A DNA stretch of 64,000 nucleotides, taken from positions 4,793,501-4,857,500 of the forward strand of contig NZ_CP029008.1 of the NCBI RefSeq assembly GCF_024585165.1. Direction: 5' to 3'. Each line of letters opens with the position of its first letter. Within the stretch, counting starts at the first letter, position 1. The notes beneath the pieces were generated by a model that was given only the letters and a program-made list of their open reading frames with translations, did not search any database and had not been told where the DNA came from. The stretch comes from Bradyrhizobium sp. WBOS07. GTDB taxonomy: Bacteria > Pseudomonadota > Alphaproteobacteria > Rhizobiales > Xanthobacteraceae. The position numbers were made by a program, and so were the translations under genes. This document shows, in pieces, positions 25,184-33,543 of this stretch.

Positions 25184-26207
25184 ATGCTTCAATACCTTCA
25201 GCAAGGCTGAGACCCCATAACTGAAATGTTCGCTGGAGGAGGTGTACATAATCCGCAGAAGGCTGCGCTGCTATAAGGTCGATGATCTCGGCTCCGACAG
25301 CACTAAAGCGAACTCCGGCGGCCAATATGACCACCTCACCGTTTTTGGACCTGCTGTGGGGCAGAGGGTTGGGGAAGCCGGAGATGTCGTATGGCTTATT
25401 TGCAATCCTGATCTTCGCCACTCCTTCTTGGACGCTAGCATAAGCCTCGTAAGCCCAGCCATCCTCGACCATTATCCCCGCAGGGCCGAAGACATCGGAT
25501 CTAACCGGCCCAACCACCTCTCTCAAAGCTGCATCTAAGCTATCCGGAGACATTTTTGGCTTTGCCGTGTAGTGGGAGCCGAGGCTCGATCCGACCGTAG
25601 ACCAAATGGCTAGCGAGGTGGAGACTCCTCCTAGTAAGGTCGTGATCGAAAACGGGGCTAGTCGAGATAGAGCCTCAGCTTCATCTCGGGTGAGCATGCT
25701 TAAAGTGTTCAGCGTACGTGGACTGTATGATGCTTTCCCAGTGGCCTGCCGAACCAAAATTCGCGCCCAAATCGATTGGAAATCAACGTCGCTCACGTTC
25801 TCTGCCAGTGTCCAAAACCGATCCAGCCAATCAGGGTCCATGGGCTTGCCCGTCGAACTGACGTCCTCCGGCTTTGCGCGAACATCCTCGATGATTTGGA
25901 GAGCTACACTCTCCCGATTAAGCTGGTGTCTTTCGTGCTGCGCAGACAGGCGAAGTGTAGTCCGCTCTCCGAGTGTTAGATCAGCGACGTTTGTTGGCAG
26001 TCCGTTTTGTCCGAGTGCTTCGGACCATTTTTGGTAGACGGCCACTTCCGACTTGGCCATTCTGCTTGTCTGCCAAGGCCGTGCCCATTCGCCCACACCC
26101 CGGATAATGCCTTCCGCAACGATCTTTGCGGCTCCGGACAATCCAAACAGGTCTTTCACCTCAATCAGGGCAGCGACCCGGCCCTCGCTCTTTTCGTTTT
26201 GGGACAT
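25182..26207 (-). CDS. DUF2806-like protein of the accessory islet
   Basis: The protein has 341 residues. The centre, DPDWLDRFWTLAENVSDVDF, SIWARILVRQATGKASYSPR and TLNTLSMLTRDEAEALSRLA, matches the helical core shared by DUF2806 and related Abi-alpha-type proteins, some of which occur near phage-defence genes. The N-terminal part resembles a short membrane-proximal helix (GLSGAAKIVAEGIIRGVGEW). The C-terminal part is mixed alpha/beta, with no catalytic motif that I can name. One line that I counted (25621-25680) is 53% GC, well below neighbouring core genes. The stop codon lies at the REP border, so insertion of the REP may have trimmed the gene. Function unknown. Confidence 0.7.
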   Translation of the reverse strand: MSQNEKSEGRVAALIEVKDLFGLSGAAKIVAEGIIRGVGEWARPWQTSRMAKSEVAVYQKWSEALGQNGLPTNVADLTLGERTTLRLSAQHERHQLNRESVALQIIEDVRAKPEDVSSTGKPMDPDWLDRFWTLAENVSDVDFQSIWARILVRQATGKASYSPRTLNTLSMLTRDEAEALSRLAPFSITTLLGGVSTSLAIWSTVGSSLGSHYTAKPKMSPDSLDAALREVVGPVRSDVFGPAGIMVEDGWAYEAYASVQEGVAKIRIANKPYDISGFPNPLPHSRSKNGEVVILAAGVRFSAVGAEIIDLIAAQPSADYVHLLQRTFQLWGLSLAEGIEA

Positions 26208-26718
26208 ATGTCAACGGCCTCGCAAAATGTATGTGAACTTACAATGTCATTGGGGTGGCAGCGCTCAACTTCTTAGTCGGCACGCCGAGTTGCACGACCA
26301 AGCTCGTAGGATGGGTTGAGCCTTTGCGAAACCCATCACTTTCCCAATCTTGCTCCCGCCTTCGGGACTATCATCCGATCTGAAGTGACGATTAATCGCT
26401 CGTGGCGCTCGGTCAGCTAGCTATTGTGTGATGGGTTTCGCAAGGGCTCAACCCATCCTACGGGCTTTCTAGTGCCGAGACACGGGTGATGGTAACCCCT
26501 CAATCTCAAGACAGGGCGCCCCTTGGCGCTATCGGCTTGGCAACGCCGCTTGCCGCAGCAGCCTACCCCGCGAGCGGTTTAGTCCCCTGGACCGAAAGCG
26601 GACTTTGCTGCTGCCTTGGCGCTCTCTTGAAGCGAGCGAGCACCGAGTTGCCAAGAACTCTATTGACAACCACAACTACCAAAGGTGGAGTAAGAGCTCC
26701 TTATTTAGGGAGTTTCCG
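26208..26718. other. 511-base intergenic region with REP pair 3
   Basis: It holds the divergent promoters of the DUF2806-type gene and the gene at 26719, and REP pair 3. Frames open at 26486-26752 and 26605 look like extensions without a ribosome site. I see no gene. Confidence 0.5.
26301..26466. repeat. REP pair 3 of the RAYT-associated family
   Basis: The forward unit is 26301-26339 (AGCTCGTAGGATGGGTTGAG..CCATCAC) and the inverted unit is 26428-26466 (GTGATGGG..CAACCCATCCTACGGGC and T). They enclose 88 bases. The units are nearly identical to the pair flanking the transposase. Confidence 0.88.
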
Positions 26719-27123
26719 ATGCCCATTTTGCCAGATATCGAATTTACCTTAGACTTCCCCGAAGAAGTAACATTGGTTCGGATGCCACCAGAAGTGGACG
26801 ATGTCCTTCTCGCGACCGCCAAGCTTCGGCTACATAACCGCGGACTGGAGAACATGGATGCGGACATGACCGCAGGAGAGGTTCACCGTTGGTGGATCTA
26901 CAACTCTGACGGCGAGTTGGTCGACGAAGTTCATGACATGGTCATCAACAGGATGGAGCATCTTGAGCTTCGTCGGGGTGCGCACCACCCAAGCGAAGGC
27001 CCTGAATCTCACGGCGTCAAGATCCACGGTAAGAAGTTTGCGTCGGAGGGACGATACAAGCTCACATATCGTTACTGGGGCGCTCAAGAAAGCCGTTGGT
27101 TTCAGCTGAAGATCGCACGATAG
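26719..27123 (+). CDS. 134-residue protein of unknown function, lower GC
   Basis: AGGGAG stands eight bases before the ATG at 26719. The protein is soluble and beta-rich: MPILPDIEFTLDFPEEVTLV, then LLATAKLRLHNRGLENMDAD and TYRYWGAQESRWFQLKIAR. The pattern of strands suggests an immunoglobulin-like or beta-sandwich fold, as an impression only. Lines 26761-26880 are about 56% GC by count, against 65% in a counted purD line, and the gene uses the rare leucine codon TTA, so it is probably acquired. It is divergent from the DUF2806-type gene. No family recognised. Confidence 0.6.
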   Translation: MPILPDIEFTLDFPEEVTLVRMPPEVDDVLLATAKLRLHNRGLENMDADMTAGEVHRWWIYNSDGELVDEVHDMVINRMEHLELRRGAHHPSEGPESHGVKIHGKKFASEGRYKLTYRYWGAQESRWFQLKIAR

Positions 27124-27659
27124 GCGGTGCATACCGAAGCGATCGCAACTGTGGTGGCGCCCGACGCCGCCACACGCGTATACCCTTGATGGAAGGGCTT
27201 CCTCCTATTGGGGATTGATTCTTTGAGGATGCACCCTCTCTCCAGCCCTTGTCCGCAGCGGGAGAGGGGGCACCTCGATCGTTGTAGAGCTGGAGCCTGA
27301 TCCCAACCTGGCCGCCCTGCGCAACTCGGCGGCGATGGTGCAGGCTTCCGCGGCGGGGATTTGATCCTGCCTGACCAGTGGAACGGTCATTGCGGCCACC
27401 GCACGGCCAGAGGCTTTGAGGATCGGGCAGCTATAGCAGCTTCGGAAATGTTCGTTCCGTCGAAAGCGGAATAATTCGTGAGTGCCGCCAACCGGCGCGC
27501 GCGACGCGGCGCGATAAATCCGAAGTTCGCAGCCCCGAGGGGCAGCGCAGAACGACTGGAAATTCGTGGGCAAGCCCCCTTCACACCCACCCCGATTCAT
27601 GCGACACCCCGATTCATGCGACCTCCGCCCCAGCCAACCCCCTCATACCTGAGCCCCTT
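27124..27659. other. 536-base intergenic region before purD
   Basis: A partial dyad of the CCCTCTC...GGGAGAGGG type lies at 27231-27274. Minus-strand frames at 27205-27600 and 27387-27590 are open, but have no ribosome site or motif that I trust; they may be relics. A 17-base tandem repeat lies at 27589-27622. Confidence 0.4.
27589..27622. repeat. 17-base perfect tandem duplication before purD
   Basis: ACCCCGATTCATGCGAC occurs twice with no gap, 38 bases before the purD ATG. Confidence 0.85.
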
Positions 27660-28943
27660 ATGCACATTCTCTTGCTCGGTTCCGGCGGCCGCGAACATGC
27701 TCTGGCGTGGAAGATCGCGGCCTCTCCCCTGGTGACCAAATTCTGGTGCGCGCCCGGCAATGCCGGGATCGCGAAGGAGGCCGAATGCGTGGCGCTGGAT
27801 GTGGCGGACCACGCCGCGGTGATCGACTTCTGCAAGCAGAACAATGTCGAGCTGGTGGTGGTCGGGCCGGAGACGCCGCTGGCGGCCGGCATCGTCGATG
27901 ATCTCACAGCTAGCGGCATCAAGGCGTTCGGGCCGAGCAAGGCGGCGGCGCAGCTCGAAAGCTCCAAGGGGTTCACCAAGGCGCTGTGCACCGAGTTCGG
28001 CATTCCCACCGGCGCCTACAAGCGATTCACCAATGCCGCCGACGCGCGCGCCTATGTGCAGAGCCAGGGCGCGCCGATCGTGGTGAAGGCGGACGGGCTC
28101 GCCGCCGGCAAGGGCGTCGTCGTCGCCAAGACCGTGGCTGAGGCCGAGGATGCCATCGCAATGATGTTCGAGGGCGCCTTTGGCGAGGCCGGCGCGGAGG
28201 TCGTGATCGAGGAATTCCTGCCCGGCCGCGAGATCAGCTTCTTCGCGCTGTGCGACGGCGAGACCGCGATCCCGCTGGCCTCGGCGCAGGACCACAAGCG
28301 CGTGTTCGACCACGACGTCGGCCCGAACACCGGCGGCATGGGCGCCTATTCGCCGACGCCGCTGGTGACGCCTGCCGTCCACGACGCGATCATGGCCAAG
28401 ATCATCCTGCCGACGGTCTCAGGCATGAAGCAGCGCGGCACGCCGTTCCGCGGCGTGCTCTATGCCGGCATCATGCTGACGACGCAGGGGCCAAAGCTGT
28501 TCGAGTTCAACGTCCGCTTCGGCGACCCTGAATGCCAGGTGCTGATGCTGCGCATGATGAGCGACCTCGTGCCGGCGCTCCTTGCGTCATGTGATGGCCA
28601 GCTGAAGAATTTCGACCTGCGCTGGCACAAGGAAAGCGCGCTCACCGTGGTGATGGCCGCACAAGGCTATCCCGGCGACTACCGGAAGGGCACGCGCATC
28701 GAGGGGCTCGAGGACGCCGCCAAGGTGGACAAGGTCGAGATCTTCCACGCCGGTACGGTGGCGAAGGACGGTGCGATCCTCGCCAATGGCGGCCGCGTGC
28801 TCAATGTCTGCGCGCTGGGAGCGACCGTGACGGAAGCGCAGGCGCGCGCCTACCAGGCCGTCGACCGCATCCGCTGGCCGGAGGGCTTCTGCCGCCGCGA
28901 CATCGGCTGGCAGGCGGTGGAGGCGGAGAAGGCCAAAGGCTGA
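27660..28943 (+). CDS. purD: phosphoribosylamine-glycine ligase
   Basis: PurD joins glycine to phosphoribosylamine with ATP, the second step of purine synthesis. The 427-residue protein has the ATP-grasp layout: [19 protein letters not shown] at the N-terminus, [29 protein letters not shown] in the ATP-binding domain, [37 protein letters not shown] and [17 protein letters not shown]. Length is normal for the family. It is monocistronic as far as can be seen. Confidence 0.96.
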   Translation: MHILLLGSGGREHALAWKIAASPLVTKFWCAPGNAGIAKEAECVALDVADHAAVIDFCKQNNVELVVVGPETPLAAGIVDDLTASGIKAFGPSKAAAQLESSKGFTKALCTEFGIPTGAYKRFTNAADARAYVQSQGAPIVVKADGLAAGKGVVVAKTVAEAEDAIAMMFEGAFGEAGAEVVIEEFLPGREISFFALCDGETAIPLASAQDHKRVFDHDVGPNTGGMGAYSPTPLVTPAVHDAIMAKIILPTVSGMKQRGTPFRGVLYAGIMLTTQGPKLFEFNVRFGDPECQVLMLRMMSDLVPALLASCDGQLKNFDLRWHKESALTVVMAAQGYPGDYRKGTRIEGLEDAAKVDKVEIFHAGTVAKDGAILANGGRVLNVCALGATVTEAQARAYQAVDRIRWPEGFCRRDIGWQAVEAEKAKG

Positions 28944-29141
28944 GAATCGGCTGACAGGGGCCGCCAAGGCCTGGCTTTGCGGGCTCTCCGTCACCGGATC
29001 GCCACATGCGCACTCCAGAATGTGTAATCAGTCATTGGGCTTAGTGGCCCCGATGATGATACCGGTACTGTGCATGGGGTTGTTTTCGCACTTTTTGGCG
29101 TCGGGGGCCGACCCCGACTGACCCCTCAAGGATGCAACAAG

Positions 29142-30044
29142 ATGTCCGATCTCGCCGATCTCTATCCGGGCTTTGCCGCCGAATGGATCGATACCTCCTT
29201 CGGCCGCGTCTTCGCCCGCGTCGGCGGCAAGGGACCGCCGCTGCTCTTGCTGCACGGCTTCTCCGAGACCCACGTGATGTGGCACCAGGTGGCGCCCGAG
29301 CTGGCCGAGCACTTCACGCTGATCATCGCCGACCTGCCGGGCTACGGCTGGTCCGACATGCCCGAGAGCGACGCGCTGCACATCCCCTACAGCAAGCGCG
29401 CGATGGCGAAGGCCATGGTCGAAATGATGGAGCGGCTCGGCCACGTGCACTTCGCGCTCGCCGGCCACGACCGCGGCGGCCGGGTGTCGTATCGGCTGGC
29501 GCTCGATCACCCGGGCCGGCTGTCGAAGCTCGCGGTGCTCGATATCCTGCCGACCTATAATTACTGGGAGCGGATGAACCGCGCCTACGCGCTGAAGATC
29601 TATCACTGGACCTTCCTGGCGCAGCCCTATCCGCTGCCGGAGACGCTGATCTCAGGCCAGGGCGAGTTCTTCCTGCGCTTCAAGATGGCGAGCCAGACCA
29701 AGTCGAAAACGCTCGACGCGATCGATGAGCGCGCGCTCGAACATTACCTCGCCCCGTTCCGCGATCCCGCCCGCATCCACGCGATGTGCGAGGATTATCG
29801 CGCCGGCGCCTATTTCGACTACGACCTCGACAAGGCGGATTTCGAGGCCGGCAAGAAGATCACCATTCCCATGCTGGCACTGTGGGGCAATGCCGGCGTG
29901 GCGCAAGCCGCCGCGACGCCGCTGGACACGTGGAAGCAATGGGCGACCAACGTTGAGGGCATGCCGGTGGATTCCGGCCACTTCCTCACCGAGGAGAATC
30001 CCGAGGTGACCGCAAAGACGCTGCGCGAGTTTTTCGCGGGTTGA
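29142..30044 (+). CDS. haloacetate/fluoroacetate dehalogenase homologue
   Basis: This is an alpha/beta hydrolase of 300 residues with AAGGA eight bases before the ATG at 29142. It aligns without any shift to the fluoroacetate dehalogenase of Rhodopseudomonas palustris (RPA1163): nucleophile Asp110 in GHDRGGR, Arg111, Arg114, Asp134, the fluoride-pocket residues His155 and Trp156 in YHWTF and Tyr219 in DYRAG, and the base His280 in DSGHFL. All residues known to be needed for C-F bond cleavage are present. The enzyme would hydrolyse halo- or fluoroacetate to glycolate in the cytoplasm. True substrate is untested. The frame extends to 29070, but family length supports 29142. Confidence 0.88.
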   Translation: MSDLADLYPGFAAEWIDTSFGRVFARVGGKGPPLLLLHGFSETHVMWHQVAPELAEHFTLIIADLPGYGWSDMPESDALHIPYSKRAMAKAMVEMMERLGHVHFALAGHDRGGRVSYRLALDHPGRLSKLAVLDILPTYNYWERMNRAYALKIYHWTFLAQPYPLPETLISGQGEFFLRFKMASQTKSKTLDAIDERALEHYLAPFRDPARIHAMCEDYRAGAYFDYDLDKADFEAGKKITIPMLALWGNAGVAQAAATPLDTWKQWATNVEGMPVDSGHFLTEENPEVTAKTLREFFAG

Positions 30045-30069
30045 GCCACACCGCGCGCCAAGCACTCAA

Positions 30070-30173
30070 CTGTCATCGTCCGCGAAGGCGGACGATCCAG
30101 TACTCCGAGACGGCAATGGTTGATCCGAGAAGCCATGGCGTACTGGATGCCCCGCCTTCGCGGGGCATGACAG
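30070..30173. repeat. paired palindromic repeat (TGTCAT...ATCCAGTA family), copy 2
   Basis: CTGTCATCGTCCGCGAAGGC..GGACGATCCAGTA faces TACTGGATGCCCCGCCTTCG..GGGGCATGACAG. It is the same family and layout as 205-306, between the convergent dehalogenase and tadA genes. Confidence 0.85.
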
Positions 30174-30188
30174 CGGAGGGTGGAGCCG

Positions 30189-30647
30189 CTACCGCCGCTC
30201 CCGGAAGAACTCCTTGAGCAGCCGCGCCGCTTCGGTCTCGCCGACGCCGGAATAGACGTCCGGCGCGTGATGGCAGGTCGGGGAGGCAAAGAATCGCACG
30301 CCTGATTCCACCGCGCCGCCCTTGGGGTCGGCGGCGCCGTAGTAGAGCCGCCTGACCCTTGCAAACGAGATCGCGCCCGCACACATGGTGCAGGGCTCCA
30401 GCGTCACGTAGAGGTCGCAGTCGACGAGGCGCTCGCTGCCGATCTTCGCGGCGGCTTCGCGCAGCGCGACGATCTCGGCGTGGGCGGTCGGATCATGGTC
30501 GGTCAGCGTCCGGTTGGCCGCGGTGGCAATGACCTCGTCATTGCGGACCACCACGCATCCGATCGGAACTTCGCCCGCCTTTCCGGCGTTTTCGGCCGTT
30601 TTGAGCGCCAAATCCATGAAAGAGGGGGCTTTCAAGCCTCGTATCAT
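30189..30647 (-). CDS. tadA: tRNA adenosine(34) deaminase TadA
   Basis: TadA converts A34 to inosine in tRNA-Arg(ACG). The 152-residue protein has the cytidine-deaminase-like zinc site: PTAHAEIVALR (His and catalytic Glu at about residues 56-58) and LEPCTMCAGAISFARV (Cys pair at about 86 and 89), plus NRTLTDHD and YYGAADPKGGAVES typical of TadA. The ATG at 30647 has AGG nine bases upstream; MDLALKTAE at 30617 is an alternative. The frame is open to 30764 but overlaps the divergent gene's leader. Confidence 0.92.
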   Translation of the reverse strand: MIRGLKAPSFMDLALKTAENAGKAGEVPIGCVVVRNDEVIATAANRTLTDHDPTAHAEIVALREAAAKIGSERLVDCDLYVTLEPCTMCAGAISFARVRRLYYGAADPKGGAVESGVRFFASPTCHHAPDVYSGVGETEAARLLKEFFRERR

Positions 30648-30766
30648 CGCCAGAAACCTGCTAGTAGCTCCGCCTTCAGCAAGAGTGGATACCGATTTTG
30701 CCTGAGCATGCGGCTCGGAACGAGCGCGCGCAATGCTCATCGCGCTACCCCCAAGTGAGATCATTC

Positions 30767-32866
30767 ATGCCTCGCGACAGCGACAAAGACAACGATTCCC
30801 GCGGCCGGCGAGGCCCGCCCAAAGGCGGCCGCAGCGGCAAGGCGCGCGGCCCCGAGAAGAAGTTCGCCAAGCGCGGCTTCGAGGGCAAGAGCGAGGGCAA
30901 AGGCGGAGGAAGGGGCGACCGCGACAGCCGCCCGCCCCGTGGCGATCGCGACAGCCGTCCATTCCGCCGCCGCGAGGAGGGCGACGCCCCGCGCCGGGAT
31001 TCGTCCGACCGTCCGCGCTTCAAGCGCGACGATCGCAGCAGCGAGGGCCGCGGCGAGCGCAGCTTCAAGCCGCGTGGCGACCGGCCATTCTCCGATCGTG
31101 GATCGCGCGATGGCGACAAGCGCTCCTTTAAGCCGCGCGGCGACCGTCCGTCCCAAGGCCGTGACGACCGTCCGCCGCGCAGCCGCGATCGCGACGAGTC
31201 GCGTCCCGCCGGCCGGTTCGGCGACAAGAAGTTCGGCGACAAGCGGCCGTATTCGCCGCGCGGCGACCGTCCGGAGCGTTCGTTCGACGGCGAGCGGAAG
31301 TTTTCGCGGGGCGGTCCGGATCGCGACCGTGGCGATCGCGGCGAGTCAAAGCCCTGGCAGAAGCGCGACGACCGTCCGCGCGGCGATCGGCCGCCGCGCA
31401 AGGATTTTGGCAAGGATTTTAGCAAGGGTCCGCGCAAGGATTTCGGCGGCCGTGACCGCAGCGACGACAAGCCCTGGCAGAAGCGCGACGAAAGCCGCGA
31501 CGGCGGCCGCGGCGAGGATCGCCCGCGGTTCTCGCGCTCACGCGACGAGCGCGCCTCGGGCGATCGCCCGTTCCGCGAGCGGCCCAAATTCGACCGTCCG
31601 CGCGAGGATCGTCCAAAGTTCGACCGGCCCCGTCGTGACGGCGATGGCGACCGCGGAGGGCGCGGTGGCGACCGGCCGAAATTCAATCGTCCGCGCGAGC
31701 GGTCGGAAGGCCGTTCCGATTGGCACGAGCATCCGCGCAGCGAAGGCCGTTTCGGCGATCGTCCGCGCCGCGAAAACGAGGACGACAGCAGGATCTTCGA
31801 GAGACGTCCCGCCTTCGGCGGCCGCGGTGCCTATCGCGAGCGCGATCGTGATGCCGACCGGCGGCCGCGCCGGGACGAAGAGCCGAAGCCGAAGAAGGCC
31901 GGCGAGCGGATCGCCAAGGTGCTGGCGCGTGCGGGCCTCGCCTCGCGCCGCGACGCCGAGGAGATGGTCACGCAGGGCCGCGTCACCGTCAATGGCCGCG
32001 TCATCAACTCGCCCGCGCTGGACATCACCAAGAACGACGTCGTCATGGTCGACGGCAAGCCGTTGCCGGAACGCGAGCGCACCCGGCTGTTCCTCTACCA
32101 CAAGCCGCGCGGGCTGATGACCACGCATGACGATCCTGAGGGGCGTCCCACCGTGTTCGACAATCTGCCGGAAGGTCTGCCGCGGCTGATCAGCGTCGGC
32201 CGGCTCGATTTCAATACCGAGGGCCTCTTGCTGCTCACCAACGACGGCGGCCTCGCCCGCACGCTGGAGCTGCCCGACACCGGCTGGCTGCGCCGCTACC
32301 GCGTTCGCGCCCATGGCGACGTCACCCAGGCGCAGCTTGACGAGCTCAAGAACGGCATCGAGATCGAGGGCGTCAAATACGGTCCGATCGAGGCGACGCT
32401 GGAGCGCGATCAGGGCGCCAATGTCTGGTTGGTGTTCGCGATCCGCGAAGGCAAGAACCGCGAGGTGCGCAACGTCTGCGCCCATCTCGGGCTCGAGGTG
32501 AACCGGCTGATCCGCGTCTCCTACGGCCCGTTCCAACTCGGTGAGGTCCCCGAAGGCCAGGTCGAGGAGATCAAGTCGCGGGTGCTGCGCGAGCAGCTCG
32601 GCGACAAGGTGATCGAGAAGTCGGGCGCGCAGTTCGACGTGCCCGCGAAGCCGGCCGCGCGCGAGGACGATGCGCCGCGCGAAACGAAGCCCGCCAGCAA
32701 GCGCGCCGTGATCAACGACCGCAAGGGCCGCCGCGTGCTGGTGCAGCGCACCGGCAGCGAGGAGGCGCGCGAGCGCAACGAGGAACAGGCCAGCGGCTAC
32801 GGCCCGCCGCGCCGTCCCAAGCGCGGCTATCACGGCAAGCGCGACCTGACGCCGCGGGAGGATTGA
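30767..32866 (+). CDS. RluB/RsuA-type rRNA pseudouridine synthase with long disordered N-terminus
   Basis: The catalytic half makes pseudouridine in 23S or 16S rRNA. Of 699 residues, the first 370 are Arg/Asp/Gly/Lys/Pro-rich with dozens of short units such as GDRP, RDRGDRGE and KPWQKRDD, surely disordered and probably RNA-binding. An S4 domain follows (about 378-425, RIAKVLARAGLASRRDAEEM), then the RsuA-family catalytic domain with GRLDFNTEGLLLLTNDGG (catalytic Asp481) and GKNREVRNVCAHLGLEVNRL. A basic tail of about 90 residues ends the protein. The ATG at 30767 fits the domain; the track before it is untranslated leader. rsmD overlaps or follows within two bases. Confidence 0.9.
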   Translation: MPRDSDKDNDSRGRRGPPKGGRSGKARGPEKKFAKRGFEGKSEGKGGGRGDRDSRPPRGDRDSRPFRRREEGDAPRRDSSDRPRFKRDDRSSEGRGERSFKPRGDRPFSDRGSRDGDKRSFKPRGDRPSQGRDDRPPRSRDRDESRPAGRFGDKKFGDKRPYSPRGDRPERSFDGERKFSRGGPDRDRGDRGESKPWQKRDDRPRGDRPPRKDFGKDFSKGPRKDFGGRDRSDDKPWQKRDESRDGGRGEDRPRFSRSRDERASGDRPFRERPKFDRPREDRPKFDRPRRDGDGDRGGRGGDRPKFNRPRERSEGRSDWHEHPRSEGRFGDRPRRENEDDSRIFERRPAFGGRGAYRERDRDADRRPRRDEEPKPKKAGERIAKVLARAGLASRRDAEEMVTQGRVTVNGRVINSPALDITKNDVVMVDGKPLPERERTRLFLYHKPRGLMTTHDDPEGRPTVFDNLPEGLPRLISVGRLDFNTEGLLLLTNDGGLARTLELPDTGWLRRYRVRAHGDVTQAQLDELKNGIEIEGVKYGPIEATLERDQGANVWLVFAIREGKNREVRNVCAHLGLEVNRLIRVSYGPFQLGEVPEGQVEEIKSRVLREQLGDKVIEKSGAQFDVPAKPAAREDDAPRETKPASKRAVINDRKGRRVLVQRTGSEEARERNEEQASGYGPPRRPKRGYHGKRDLTPRED

Positions 32867-32868
32867 GG

Positions 32869-33423
32869 TTGCGCGTCGTCGGCGGTCGCTTGAAGGGGCG
32901 CAATCTGGCCTCGCCGTCCTCGCGCGACATCCGCCCGACGGCGGACCGCTTGCGCGAGTCCGTGTTCAACATCCTCGTGCACGCCTATGACGATCCGATT
33001 GCCGATGCGCGCGTGCTCGATCTGTTTGCCGGCACCGGCGCGCTCGGCATCGAAGCGGTCTCGCGCGGGGCGAAGTTCACGCTGTTCGTCGACAATGGCG
33101 CCGAAGCGCGGGCGCTGCTGCGCAACAATGTCGAGACGCTGGGCCTGGGTGGCGTCACCAAGGTCTATCGGCGCGACGCGACCGATCTGGGCCCCGCGCA
33201 TCCCGTCGAGCCGTTCTCGCTGGTGTTCCTCGATCCGCCCTACGGCAAGGGCTTTGCGGAGAAGGCACTGGCGTCCTTGCGCGACGGCGGCTGGCTGACG
33301 GCGGGCGCGCTGCTGGTGGTGGAGGAAGCCAAGGCCGCGCAGTTCGTGACGCCGGAGGGCTTCGAAGAACTAGAGCGGCGGGCGTATGACGACACCGAGT
33401 TCGTGTTCTTGCGGAAGCCGTAG
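32869..33423 (+). CDS. rsmD: 16S rRNA (guanine-966-N2)-methyltransferase RsmD
   Basis: RsmD methylates G966 of 16S rRNA. The 184-residue protein begins MRVVGGRLKGR, the usual family start, at a TTG (32869) with GGAGG seven bases before; another TTG at 32863 overlaps the upstream stop. Motifs: TADRLRESVFNIL, VLDLFAGTGALGIEAVSRG for the cofactor site and LVFLDPPYGKGF for catalysis. It is cotranscribed with the pseudouridine synthase gene, a two-gene rRNA modification operon. Confidence 0.94.
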   Translation: MRVVGGRLKGRNLASPSSRDIRPTADRLRESVFNILVHAYDDPIADARVLDLFAGTGALGIEAVSRGAKFTLFVDNGAEARALLRNNVETLGLGGVTKVYRRDATDLGPAHPVEPFSLVFLDPPYGKGFAEKALASLRDGGWLTAGALLVVEEAKAAQFVTPEGFEELERRAYDDTEFVFLRKP

Positions 33424-33432
33424 CGCCGCTGT

Positions 33433-33523
33433 CGTAGGGTGGGCAAAGGCGCAACGCGCCGTGCCCACGATCTCTGCATGATTGAGACAGGTGGTGGGCA
33501 CGCTTCGCTTTGCCCACCCTACG
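33433..33523. repeat. dyad repeat, GTAGGGTGGGCAAAG... family
   Basis: CGTAGGGTGGGCAAAGGCGC at the left and GCTTTGCCCACCCTACGG at the right, with an inner GTGCCCAC/GTGGGCAC pair. It lies between convergent rsmD and mutL and is a close relative of 20382-20473 in the opposite orientation. Confidence 0.85.
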
Positions 33524-33543
33524 GCGGCTCGACTACGGCACCT

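Noticed and set aside
27205..27600. Two overlapping minus-strand frames before purD
   Set aside because: No ribosome site, no conserved domain that I can name, and the frames overlap each other. They could be relics of an old gene, which a homology search would show.
32863..32865. Earlier TTG start for rsmD
   Set aside because: The TTG at 32869 gives the family's usual MRVVGGRLKG start and better spacing to GGAGG.
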